Notes: generated from the letters alone by a model not told the origin. Counted from the stretch's first letter, positions 42,660 through 50,245 are shown. The stretch: DNA of 64,000 nt from JBCAXA01 sp038534295 (GCA_038534295.1 JBCAXA010000002.1:372001-436000); one strand, 5' to 3'. A program made the numbers and translations.

Positions 42660-44674
42660 GCGCAGTGGCCGAGAAAGACGCGCTCGCCGAAATGGCTCGA
42701 TTGGCGGAGCTGCTCAAAGACTACAGCCACCAATACTACGCTCTGGATGATCCGACGGTACCGGATGCCGAGTACGACCGCTTGTTTCGTCGACTGCAGG
42801 AGCTCGAAGCCGCGTATCCGGATGCGGTCGACCCTGCCTCGCCCACGCAACGCGTCGGCGAGGCGCCGGTGTCCGATTTGGAGTCCGTTGCCCACGCGCG
42901 ACCTATGCTGTCGCTCGACAACGCATTGAACGAAGACAGTCTGCGTGCCTTTGATCGACGCGTGCAGGAGCGTCTTGGCCAGGACGAGGGGACGGCGATC
43001 GACTATGCGGCCGAGCTGAAAATCGACGGCGCGGCGATCAGTCTGCTTTATGAGGGCGGTCGCCTGCAGCGCGCTGTAACGCGGGGCGACGGTCGCGTTG
43101 GCGAGGACGTCACGCACAACGTTCGAACGATTCAGGCGATTCCGATCGAGCTGCGCGGTAAGGGTTGGCCAGACAACCTTGAGGTACGCGGCGAAATTTT
43201 TATGCCACGCGATGCCTTTGCAGCGTACAACCAGTGGGCGAACGAGGCAGGCGAGAAGACTTTGGTCAATCCGCGCAACGCGGCGGCAGGCAGTCTACGT
43301 CGCTTGGACTCGCGCGTTACGGCACGCCAGAGGCTTTCGTTTTTTACGTATAGCGTCGGTGACGACGAACAAGCTTGGCTGCCATCGAGCCATGTTGCGA
43401 CGCTGCAGCAGCTCGGTTCGTGGGGATTCCCGCTGAATCCTGAGATGGGCCTGTGTCGCGGCGTCGAGGAATGCATCCGTTTTCATGCGCGCGCGCTAGA
43501 GATTCGTGACGAGCTCAACTACGACATCGACGGCGTGGTTTACAAAGTGAATAGCCACGCCGATCGTCGCGAATTGGGTTATGTGTCTCGCGCGCCGCGC
43601 TGGGCAATAGCGCACAAATTTCCGGCGGAGGAAGAGTTAACCGTTTTGCGCGACATTGATTTTCAGGTGGGCCGAACCGGTGCAATCACGCCAGTCGCGC
43701 GATTGGATCCAGTGTTCGTTGGTGGAGTAACGGTCAGTAACGCAACGCTACACAATATCGACGAACTCGAGCGACGCGATCTACGACCCGGTGACACCGT
43801 TGTGGTACGTCGAGCAGGAGATGTGATTCCACAGGTTGTGCGATCGTTGCCAGAGCGTCGACCTAAAGGCGCTAAACGCATTCAGCTACCCAAGAAGTGC
43901 CCGGTCTGCGGCTCACCGGTTGAGCGGCCGGAAGGCGAGGCAGTCGCGCGCTGCACCGGCGGACTGATTTGCCCTGCGCAGGTAAAAGAGTCACTGAGAC
44001 ATTTTGCTTCTCGTCTCGCGATGGACATTGAGGGACTCGGCGCCAAGGTGATCGATCAACTGGTTGAAGCGGGCGCCGTTAAAGTGCCGGCGGACATTTT
44101 CTCGTTAGACGTAGAGACAATCGCCGGTCTTGAGCGTATGGCCGAGAAGTCGGCAACAAATCTAGTTGAGGCGATCGCTCGCAGCAAGACGACAACCTTG
44201 CCGCGATTTCTGTACGCGCTCGGCATTCGCGAAGTCGGCGAATCGACCGCCGCGAACCTCGCTGCCCATTTTGGTGATCTCGATGCGCTAATGGCGGCCG
44301 ACCACGAAGCACTCGAGGCTGTCGATGACGTTGGCCCAATCGTCGCGGCTCACGTACATAAGTTTTTCGCGGGACCGCTCAATCAGAAAATGATCGCCAG
44401 GCTTCGAAAAAGTGGCGTCAGCTGGCCGGTCGAAGAGAAAAAAGTCGTAGACCCCGACAGCATGTTCGCCGGCAAGACGGTCGTCATTACCGGTACCCTG
44501 GAGAACATGACCCGCCAAGAAGCCAAAAAGCGCGTCGAAGCACTAGGCGGCAAAGTCAGTGGATCTGTGTCGAGCAAAACAGACTATTTGCTTGCCGGCG
44601 CGAACCCGGGGTCCAAGCTAGCGAAGGCGGAGAGTCTTGGGGTGACTGTTGTGGTGGAGGGTGATCTCGATTGA
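42656..44674 (+). CDS. ligA: NAD-dependent DNA ligase LigA
   Basis: LigA seals nicks in DNA using NAD during replication and repair. The 672-residue protein has the Ia and adenylation domains with the nucleophile Lys in ELKIDGAAIS (near residue 121) and an OB fold. A C4 zinc finger (CPVCGSPVERPEGEAVARC), helix-hairpin-helix repeats and a C-terminal BRCT domain (FAGKTVVITGTLENMTRQEA) follow. The stop overlaps a downstream TTG start (TTGA), so the next gene can be translationally coupled to ligA. Confidence 0.97.
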   Translation: MSAVAEKDALAEMARLAELLKDYSHQYYALDDPTVPDAEYDRLFRRLQELEAAYPDAVDPASPTQRVGEAPVSDLESVAHARPMLSLDNALNEDSLRAFDRRVQERLGQDEGTAIDYAAELKIDGAAISLLYEGGRLQRAVTRGDGRVGEDVTHNVRTIQAIPIELRGKGWPDNLEVRGEIFMPRDAFAAYNQWANEAGEKTLVNPRNAAAGSLRRLDSRVTARQRLSFFTYSVGDDEQAWLPSSHVATLQQLGSWGFPLNPEMGLCRGVEECIRFHARALEIRDELNYDIDGVVYKVNSHADRRELGYVSRAPRWAIAHKFPAEEELTVLRDIDFQVGRTGAITPVARLDPVFVGGVTVSNATLHNIDELERRDLRPGDTVVVRRAGDVIPQVVRSLPERRPKGAKRIQLPKKCPVCGSPVERPEGEAVARCTGGLICPAQVKESLRHFASRLAMDIEGLGAKVIDQLVEAGAVKVPADIFSLDVETIAGLERMAEKSATNLVEAIARSKTTTLPRFLYALGIREVGESTAANLAAHFGDLDALMAADHEALEAVDDVGPIVAAHVHKFFAGPLNQKMIARLRKSGVSWPVEEKKVVDPDSMFAGKTVVITGTLENMTRQEAKKRVEALGGKVSGSVSSKTDYLLAGANPGSKLAKAESLGVTVVVEGDLD

Positions 44675-45597
44675 CTGGTATCGATGCGAAAGGGGCCGCT
44701 GGCACTAAGCGCCCGCTTCTGGGGGCAATTCTTCGCCTATTGACGACACTAGCGCGACCGCTCATTCGTTGTGGTGTCGGCTTCCAAGAGTTCAGCGAGC
44801 TCGCGGCGGCTGCCTACGTAAAGGCGGCAACTGAAGATTACGGGATTCGCAAACGTCCGGCGAACATCTCACGTGTTGCTGCGGTGACTGGCATATCTAG
44901 AAAAGCTGTCAAGAAGATTCGTTCGTCATTAAAGGAAGAGCCTCTGTTAGTAGAAGCGTCACCGATCGCACCAACTAGACTTGTTTCACTCTGGCTGTCG
45001 GATCCAGACTACTGTGAGGTGCGCGGTGTCCCGCTTGAGTTGCCCTTTGATTCGGATGCGGGTCCCAGTTTCTCTCGTCTGGCGCGACTAGCGGGCGGCG
45101 ATTTAAGCCCATCCACTCTACGGCGCGAGCTTATGAGGGCCGGGTGTGTTGGCGAAACGAACGATGGGCGGCTCAGACTTGAAAAGCACTTTTTCTCGCG
45201 CCCAGATCTTGACGAAAGGCTAGCAAACGGGTTGGAGCTTGGAACTCGGAAGCACGTTGAGACTGTAGATTTCAATACGAGGCCGGCAAGTCAAGATTCG
45301 TTGCGATACGAGCGATTCCACTACGTGTTTCTCCCGGATACACATGCCGACGGTCAAAAGCTCACTAAGCTTATGAACACTTACCTAGAGCAAACCGGGG
45401 TATCTGTAGCCGCATTTCTTGATGCATTGAGTCAGTCTACTGCTCCGAATGGCGACAGACCTTCAACTGATCATCCGCCGGGATCGCGTGCAACGGCGGC
45501 TAGGAAATCGACAGAATCAGAAAGACCGATGCTTGGTGTCGGGATCTACCTTTACGTCGATTCGGCGCTTCAAAATGTTGACCAACCAAGGTGTTGA
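44671..45597 (+). CDS. DUF6502-like protein A
   Basis: A 308-residue cytoplasmic protein of unknown function resembling DUF6502. The N-terminal part has the family-like pattern of a hydrophobic helix pair (LARPLIRCGVGFQEFSELAAAAYV) then a helix-turn-helix-like segment (SRVAAVTGISRKAVKKI). The middle has GGDLSPSTLRRELMRAG; the C-terminus ends with MLGVGIYLYVD, shared in pattern with protein B. It starts at a TTG overlapping the ligA stop, with GGAGG 10 bases upstream. Base composition drops visibly here compared with ligA. The last 28 bases overlap the convergent binding-protein gene. DUF6502 is assigned by memory of the family pattern; DNA binding is inference. Confidence 0.75.
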   Translation: MTGIDAKGAAGTKRPLLGAILRLLTTLARPLIRCGVGFQEFSELAAAAYVKAATEDYGIRKRPANISRVAAVTGISRKAVKKIRSSLKEEPLLVEASPIAPTRLVSLWLSDPDYCEVRGVPLELPFDSDAGPSFSRLARLAGGDLSPSTLRRELMRAGCVGETNDGRLRLEKHFFSRPDLDERLANGLELGTRKHVETVDFNTRPASQDSLRYERFHYVFLPDTHADGQKLTKLMNTYLEQTGVSVAAFLDALSQSTAPNGDRPSTDHPPGSRATAARKSTESERPMLGVGIYLYVDSALQNVDQPRC

Positions 45598-47165
45598 GTC
45601 CTAATTACACCGATCGGATTTGGTGCAAATTCGGTAACGGACTTGGATAAGAGGCGTCTGTCAGAGTAGTAGTACAAAAACAAATTGGCGTGCTCGCTCA
45701 GAAGCGTATTTTCCGCTTCGAGAAAGATTTGATTGCGTCGATTAGGGTCTGTCTCGCGATGTGCTTTGGCGAGCTGATCATCAAATACCGAGCTTCGTAC
45801 GCCAGAAATATTATTCTCCGAATTAGACGAAAATATCGTAAGAAAATTTTCTGCGTCTGGGATGTCTGCCGACCACGAGCTTCTTATTACTTCCCATGCG
45901 GATTTGTCTTTGTGTGTGTCCAGCAACACTCGAAACTCTTGGTTCCACAGCTCGACTTCGACGGGCAAACTCGATTCCCATTCCGACGCAACGTATTGCG
46001 CAATTCTTCTATGATCGCTGCCGGTATTAAAGAGCAGGCGGATTGCCATCTTCCTATCGTCTGAATAGCCTAGTTCGCGAAACAAGGATTGAGCTTCCGC
46101 AATAGCCGTCTCAGAACCATAGAATTTCGTGTCTCGTTCGAATTGCTCAAAGCCTGGCGTGTACGGCGGGACCGGTGCTGTAGCCGGAAGTTGTCCGCTC
46201 GCAAGCACGAGGCTCACCAATTGGTTTCGATCTACAGCGATATCAAGTGCGCGGCGAGCGCGGATATCATCCAAAGGCGGTTGGGATGTGTTGAAAGCGT
46301 AGTAATAAACGGCCAGCTGCGGTGATTCATAATACGTGCCGTTCTCAAGTTGTCGCGCTATCTCAATCAGGCTTGTCGGCACACTAGCCGTCAAATGAAT
46401 TGAGCCGCTTCTGAATTGATTGAATACGGCTGTCTGGTCTTGCGAAAGAACATACCTAACTTTTTGGATCTTTACGGAATCAGCCGCGTAGTAGTTCGGG
46501 TTCTTTCTTAGCTCTATATCAATTCCAGGGCGAACGTTGGAAAACGTATATGCACCGTTTGTTGGTACAGGCTCTTGCGTGTTTCCGGTGTTCTCCGCGC
46601 TGGCGTGAAGCGGGTAGGCAAGCGGATTCTCCAGAATCGCCAAGAGGTATGGCGCAGGATACTCAAGGTCGAATTGTATTTCCCTGGCCGATAGAGCCTT
46701 TACGCCCAGGTCCGAGAGACTTGCAGATCCCTCGCGGACTGCCTGATAGTTCGCGAGAGGGCTAAGTAGATTTGCTTGGCGAGCACTGTTATACGGGTTC
46801 GCGGCAAATCTTATGCCGCGGACATAGTCTTCAGCAGTAACACTGTCGCCGTTGGACCATTTCGCATCTTCACGAATCTCGAACACATACGTTCGTCCGC
46901 CATTAGTAACCTCGAAATTGGCTGCGGTTCCAAGTTGTAGTTTGCCATTGGAACCCATCGCCATTAGTCCTTCATATGCATCGCGGGCAATCTCAGTTCC
47001 GCCAGTTTCGTAAACTAGGTTTGGCATGAGGGTTGTCGGGTTGCTGTCGCTAGCGCGTACGAATACTTTCTCCGAGTCGCTGCCATCAGATGAGCATCCG
47101 AAAACAGAAACTGCGATCAGCAAAGCAACCGCAGACGGCCAATTCGTTGATTTGGTCAAACTCAC
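45570..47165 (-). CDS. Orphan oligopeptide ABC transporter substrate-binding lipoprotein
   Basis: A 531-residue family 5 (OppA/MppA-like) solute-binding protein. The N-terminal signal ends in a lipobox (SVFGC, Cys at about residue 24), so it should be lipid-anchored in the periplasm. Family features: TLMPNLVYETGGTEIARDAYEGL, WSNGDSVTAEDYVRGI, NPNYYAAD and the C-terminal SVTEFAPNPIGV. No permease or ATPase genes are near, so it must borrow a transporter or act as a sensor, as MppA does with Opp. It starts with GTG without a clear ribosome site. Its 3' end overlaps DUF6502-like A by 28 bases. Confidence 0.92.
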   Translation of the reverse strand: MSLTKSTNWPSAVALLIAVSVFGCSSDGSDSEKVFVRASDSNPTTLMPNLVYETGGTEIARDAYEGLMAMGSNGKLQLGTAANFEVTNGGRTYVFEIREDAKWSNGDSVTAEDYVRGIRFAANPYNSARQANLLSPLANYQAVREGSASLSDLGVKALSAREIQFDLEYPAPYLLAILENPLAYPLHASAENTGNTQEPVPTNGAYTFSNVRPGIDIELRKNPNYYAADSVKIQKVRYVLSQDQTAVFNQFRSGSIHLTASVPTSLIEIARQLENGTYYESPQLAVYYYAFNTSQPPLDDIRARRALDIAVDRNQLVSLVLASGQLPATAPVPPYTPGFEQFERDTKFYGSETAIAEAQSLFRELGYSDDRKMAIRLLFNTGSDHRRIAQYVASEWESSLPVEVELWNQEFRVLLDTHKDKSAWEVIRSSWSADIPDAENFLTIFSSNSENNISGVRSSVFDDQLAKAHRETDPNRRNQIFLEAENTLLSEHANLFLYYYSDRRLLSKSVTEFAPNPIGVIRTQHLGWSTF

Positions 47166-47566
47166 AATAGGCTTCGATAACTACTTAAGGGATTCGCTAG
47201 ACAGAATAACGTTAGGATCGCGTAATCAGGGATACTGCCTCGGCAGAAGAGTGACGGCCACGAACGAGTACACTCTTTCTGCGCTTGGTTTTTTTCGACG
47301 CGACGGCTCGCTTTCTCCAAGTGCGTAGCAACCAGAACAAGGAATAATCTAGAGTCGCTCGCGCGAACAAAATTGAGTCGAAATTGAGAGCGCAAGTAGC
47401 CGCCTAGATCGACAGTCATTAGCAGCCGTCGAAAAATCTATGTTAAACATAATGTTATGGTCGTTACCTCAACTGAGTGGTCAATGACATAACATTAAGT
47501 TAAGTTACTGTTTTGTGAAGCAAAAATGCAAATACTCGGTTGTCGAGAGATAGCGATTATGTCAAT
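47166..47566. promoter_or_regulatory. Divergent AT-rich regulatory spacer
   Basis: A 401-base spacer between the divergent binding-protein and DUF6502-like B genes, with no convincing gene. Its right part is AT-rich and holds a 10-bp inverted repeat: TAATGTTATG (47450-47459) and CATAACATTA (47488-47497). It also holds a near-palindrome ATGTTAAACAT (47440-47450) and a short direct repeat of AAGTT (47497-47506). These resemble operator half-sites based on ATGTTA. A CATAAT -10-like hexamer lies at 47448-47453. Confidence 0.5.
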
Positions 47567-48439
47567 ATGACCACGGAACATATAAAACCGGCGTTACTGC
47601 GCAGTTATCGAACGTTACTAATACCGCTAATTCGAGTTCTGCTCAGAAACAATGTGACGTTCGAGGAGGTAGTCGAAACAGTTCGGCAGGCCGTAATCGA
47701 GGCCTCCGTGCGTGATGCCGAATCTAAGAATTTGCGCGCTGCTGATGTAGCCGCTCGAACAGGCGTAAGCGAACAAGAAGTAGAGAGGGTAATTGCTGAG
47801 AGTTTAGACGAGTCACCGGATGCTCAAGAAGCTGACAGTGATCGCGCTATTAAAGTATTAGAAGGGTGGCACCGCGACCAAGGTTACGTTGGCGTCTACG
47901 GGCTGGCGAACGAGCTAACGGAAGCAGAATTCAAAGCTCTCAGCGAAAAATATGCACCGGACAGATCAGTCGAGTACGTAACGACGCTTCTAGTAGATGC
48001 TGACTGTGTTCGTGTAACTATTGATCCGGACAACAACGAGAAGAGAATTAGATGCGTTAGCCGCACTTATGTGCCAAAACCATTTACGTTGCCGCAAATA
48101 GAGCGAATGGGACGGCTGATTGCTAGTTTCGTATCGACAATTGATAACAACATTCACAATCTCGGAGCGCCGAGGCTAGAGAAAAGAGTTTCGCCGGCAT
48201 CGGGATTACATAGAAAGTTTCTCGATTTGTTTGATGAAGCAATTAGGGAGAGGTCAGAAGAGTTTCTTTATGCGATCGACAACTGGTTGTCGTCCTACCA
48301 CACAGAGAAGGTGGGCGGTGACGACGACGAGATCGTTCGCACAGGTGTAGGCGTCTTTCACTACATAGAATCAGAGGAAAGTCGCCGGTCTTTCAACGAC
48401 GTGTTGAGAGATAAAGGATTGGCGAGCAAGGAGCGATAG
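47567..48439 (+). CDS. DUF6502-like protein B
   Basis: A 290-residue protein, paralogue-like to protein A. The N-terminal helices (LLRSYRTLLIPLIRVLLRNN, VTFEEVVETVRQAVIEASV) precede a helix-turn-helix-like segment (AADVAARTGVSEQEVERVI). The tail has IVRTGVGVFHYIESEES, comparable with the GVGIYLY of protein A. ATG 47567 is chosen; an in-frame TTG at 47540 is possible. Neither start has a strong ribosome site. It lies 70 bases upstream of the repeat-protein gene in the same direction. Function unknown; a transcription regulator of this locus is an inference from the HTH-like segment and the inverted repeats upstream. Confidence 0.72.
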   Translation: MTTEHIKPALLRSYRTLLIPLIRVLLRNNVTFEEVVETVRQAVIEASVRDAESKNLRAADVAARTGVSEQEVERVIAESLDESPDAQEADSDRAIKVLEGWHRDQGYVGVYGLANELTEAEFKALSEKYAPDRSVEYVTTLLVDADCVRVTIDPDNNEKRIRCVSRTYVPKPFTLPQIERMGRLIASFVSTIDNNIHNLGAPRLEKRVSPASGLHRKFLDLFDEAIRERSEEFLYAIDNWLSSYHTEKVGGDDDEIVRTGVGVFHYIESEESRRSFNDVLRDKGLASKER

Positions 48440-48455
48440 GCAGTAAGGGTTTCGA

Positions 48456-48490
48456 CCCAAAAGCCATAAGCAAAAAAAGCTTGTGGTTTT
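48456..48490 (+). terminator. Hairpin between DUF6502-like B and the repeat-protein gene
   Basis: AAAAGCCATAAGC pairs imperfectly with GCTTGTGGTTTT (one bulged G, one U-G pair) around seven A. It is followed by CGC rather than a T tract, though the right arm itself ends in TTTT. It could be a weak terminator or a leader element of the repeat gene, whose ATG is 20 bases on. Confidence 0.4.
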
Positions 48491-48509
48491 CGCATTGGAG
48501 ATTTGCGAA

Positions 48510-49943
48510 ATGAGCGAACTTGGGCGCTGCGTTGCGTTTTCCGCAATTGCAGCAGCGGCGTTTCTGGTGATTCCCGCACACGCAAATGACAACGTGTCGG
48601 GCACAAAGACGCTGGGCGCTTCTCTCACCGGCATCGACGGTTCCGGTGTACGGCTGAACGGCATCGACGGTTCCGGTGTGCGGCTAAACGGCATCGATGG
48701 TTCCGGTGTGCGGCTAAACGGCATCGATGGTTCCGGTGTGCGGCTAAACGGCATCGACGGTTCCGGCGTACGGTTGAACGGCATCGATGGTTCCGGCGTA
48801 CGGCTAAACGGCATCGACGGTTCCGGCGTACGGTTGAACGGCATCGACGGTTCCGGCGTACGGTTGAACGGCATCGACGGTTCCGGTGTGCGGCTAAACG
48901 GCATCGACGGTTCTGGCGTCGCGCTGAACGGCATCGACGGTTCTGGCGTCCCGCTGAATGGCATCGACGGTTCTGGTGTCGCGCTGAACGCCATCGACGG
49001 TTCTGGCGTCCCGCTGAATGGCATCGACGGTTCTGGTGTCGCGCTGAACGGCATCGATGGTTCTGGCGTCGCGCTGAACGGCATCGATGGTTCTGGCGTC
49101 GCGCTGAACGGCATCGATGGTTCTGGCGTCCCGCTGAACGGCATCGACGGTTCCGGCGTCGCGCTGAACGGCATCGATGGTTCCGGCGTCGCGCTGAACG
49201 GCATCGACGGTTCCGGCGTCGCGCTGAATGGCATCGACGGTTCTGGTGTCGCTTTGAACGGAATTGATGGTTCTGGTGTCGCGCTGAACGGCATCGATGG
49301 TTCTGGCGTCGCGCTGAACGGCATCGACGGTTTTGGTGTCGCTTTGAACGGAATTGATGGTTCTGGCGTCGCGCTGAACGGCATCGACGGTTCTGGCGTC
49401 GCGCTGAACGGCATCGACGGTTCTGGTGTCGCTTTGAACGGAATTGATGGTTCTGGCGTCCCTCTAAACGGAATCGATGGATCCGGCGCATCAACTGACG
49501 GAATCGATGGATCGGGTGTTGACTCAAAAGGCGCCCAAACGCTTTCCGCTTACGCACCCATCACCGCAACCGACGGTTCAAAAATCGTCGTCATGGGCGT
49601 GGAGCTGGATACAGCAGACACAGATGAGCTCGATGCGGCTGAGCTCGCGGTTGGCTCGATGGTTTACGTCGAAGCCGAAACCGACGGCGAAACAGCAACG
49701 CTGCTCGGTGGCTATGCGTCTGACGAAGTATTCGTTGCCGGCGTAACGCAGGTCATGGTCAAAGGCACGGCGCTGAACCGCGCGACCATCGGTCAGGCGA
49801 GCGTTGCGGCGGCCAAAATCGACTACACCGCGGCCTTGGCACTGCAGTCGCTGCGTGCGCAGAAGGGCACCGTTGCTTTCTTCGGCGTTATGTTCGATCT
49901 CGGTGCAGAAATGCACGCTACCGACCTTCAGCTTTTCGATTAG
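48510..49943 (+). CDS. Secreted GIDGSG decapeptide-repeat protein, DUF5666-like C-terminus
   Basis: A 477-residue exported protein. Residues 1-25 are a signal peptide (hydrophobic AIAAAAFLVIP, likely cut after AHA). Residues 41-340 are 30 tandem decapeptides, consensus GIDGSGVxLN. The first nine have Arg at the x position, the next nineteen Ala or Pro, and the last two diverge (ASTD, VDSK). Residues 341-477 form a non-repeated domain (DGSKIVVMGVELD, LAVGSMVYVEAE, GTVAFFGVMFDLG) that resembles DUF5666 beta-barrel-like domains; this is a tentative match. ATG 48510 has GGAG 9 bases upstream; an earlier in-frame start at 48483 is rejected because it precedes that site and disrupts the signal. Function unknown. 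Confidence 0.88.
   Translation: MSELGRCVAFSAIAAAAFLVIPAHANDNVSGTKTLGASLTGIDGSGVRLNGIDGSGVRLNGIDGSGVRLNGIDGSGVRLNGIDGSGVRLNGIDGSGVRLNGIDGSGVRLNGIDGSGVRLNGIDGSGVRLNGIDGSGVALNGIDGSGVPLNGIDGSGVALNAIDGSGVPLNGIDGSGVALNGIDGSGVALNGIDGSGVALNGIDGSGVPLNGIDGSGVALNGIDGSGVALNGIDGSGVALNGIDGSGVALNGIDGSGVALNGIDGSGVALNGIDGFGVALNGIDGSGVALNGIDGSGVALNGIDGSGVALNGIDGSGVPLNGIDGSGASTDGIDGSGVDSKGAQTLSAYAPITATDGSKIVVMGVELDTADTDELDAAELAVGSMVYVEAETDGETATLLGGYASDEVFVAGVTQVMVKGTALNRATIGQASVAAAKIDYTAALALQSLRAQKGTVAFFGVMFDLGAEMHATDLQLFD
48630..49529 (+). repeat. Thirty tandem 30-bp repeats
   Basis: An uninterrupted array of 30-bp units, each encoding one decapeptide, with no length variation. Two DNA subtypes: GTACGGCTAAACG-like in the first nine and GTCGCGCTGAACG-like later, plus a GAATTGATGG variant recurring at 49260, 49350 and 49440. 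The recurrence of the same variant suggests block duplication. It is not a CRISPR array, as no spacers exist. Confidence 0.97.
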
Positions 49944-49999
49944 CGGCCGATAGAGTCGCAGGAGCGGTCAGGGCGAACGCTTCTGGTGAATGGTGAAGC

Positions 50000-50028
50000 A
50001 AAAAAAAGCCGGCATCCCTGCCGGCTTT
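50000..50028 (-). terminator. Intrinsic terminator of the candidate CRP-linked sRNA
   Basis: Minus strand AAAGCCGGC (50028-50020) - AGGGAT - GCCGGCTTT (50013-50005), with T continuing to 50000, eight in all. On the plus strand only three T follow, so it would terminate the repeat-protein transcript weakly. Confidence 0.85.
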
Positions 50029-50096
50029 AGCTCACCTCATCAATTAGGAGATTTGAGGGTTGGAGGAGGCGGTTCCGAGCGAATAGTCCCGCCTCA
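50000..50096 (-). ncRNA. Candidate CRP-activated small RNA
   Basis: Predicted RNA of about 97 nt read leftward. Hairpin 1 is GAGGCGG/CCGCCTC (7 bp, 16-base loop). A pyrimidine-rich stretch follows (CTCCTCCAACC, then ATCTCC in the loop of CCTCA/TGAGG), then the terminator AAAGCCGGC/GCCGGCTTT with eight U. It has its own TATAAA box and a perfect CRP-type site centred at -41.5. CCUCC motifs could bind Shine-Dalgarno sequences; E. coli CyaR is a CRP-activated sRNA using a comparable motif, but no homology is claimed. Confidence 0.6.
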
Positions 50097-50102
50097 CGAG
50101 CC

Positions 50103-50108
50103 TTTATA
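50103..50108 (-). promoter_or_regulatory. -10 box of the candidate CRP-linked sRNA
   Basis: TATAAA on the minus strand (5 of 6 consensus positions), predicted +1 near 50096. The -35 position (CACCGG) is poor, as expected at a class II activator-dependent promoter. Confidence 0.55.
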
Positions 50109-50128
50109 CGCACCCGCGCGTTCGGCCG

Positions 50129-50146
50129 GTGTGACCTAATTCACAC
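50129..50146. promoter_or_regulatory. CRP/Vfr/Clp-type binding site
   Basis: TGTGA (50130-50134), six bases, TCACA (50141-50145), flanked by G and C that extend the palindrome. This is a perfect match to the core CRP consensus. Its centre is 41.5 bases upstream of the predicted minus-strand start at 50096, the class II spacing. Confidence 0.7.
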
Positions 50147-50213
50147 CTGCGCAACGCGTTACGCCGCAAAGCTAAAGTAGCGAGTTGACATAAGTCGCCG
50201 GTCTTTCTCAGCA

Positions 50214-50245
50214 CAAAAAAAGAGCGCTCATTGAGCGCTCTTTTT
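50214..50245. terminator. Bidirectional terminator after ppiC
   Basis: AGAGCGCTC (50221-50229) - ATT - GAGCGCTCT (50233-50241), with a run of A on the left and T on the right. It terminates the minus-strand yciB-bolA-ppiC operon and would also stop plus-strand transcription. Confidence 0.9.

Larger units (their letters stand above)
44671..49943. other. Lower-GC accessory locus (DUF6502 pair, binding protein, repeat protein)
   Basis: Four genes between conserved ligA and conserved ppiC-bolA-yciB: DUF6502-like A (+), an oligopeptide-binding lipoprotein (-), DUF6502-like B (+) and a secreted decapeptide-repeat protein (+). The first three and their spacers are richer in A/T and use codons such as AGA, CTA and ATA more than neighbours. 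No integrase, transposase, tRNA junction or direct repeat ends were seen, so a mobile origin is only inferred from composition. Confidence 0.55.

Noticed and set aside
45570..47165. A complete peptide ABC transporter operon
   Set aside because: No permease or ATPase gene is adjacent; only the binding protein is present.
48371..49414. A 347-codon open frame on the minus strand across the repeat array (PSMPFSATPE-like repeats)
   Set aside because: It is the mirror of a 30-bp periodic sequence with no stop in one unit; the plus frame has a signal peptide, ribosome site and a non-repeated C-terminal domain.
48630..49529. The array as a CRISPR
   Set aside because: Units are contiguous, in frame and 30 bp long with no unique spacers, and no cas genes are near.
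44671..49943. The accessory locus as a prophage or integrative element
   Set aside because: No integrase, transposase, phage gene, attachment repeats or tRNA boundary found; only composition hints at transfer.
50129..50146. The CRP-type site as a regulator of ppiC or of the repeat-protein gene
   Set aside because: ppiC reads away from it and ends in a terminator before it; the repeat-protein gene lies upstream on the other strand and ends 186 bases earlier.
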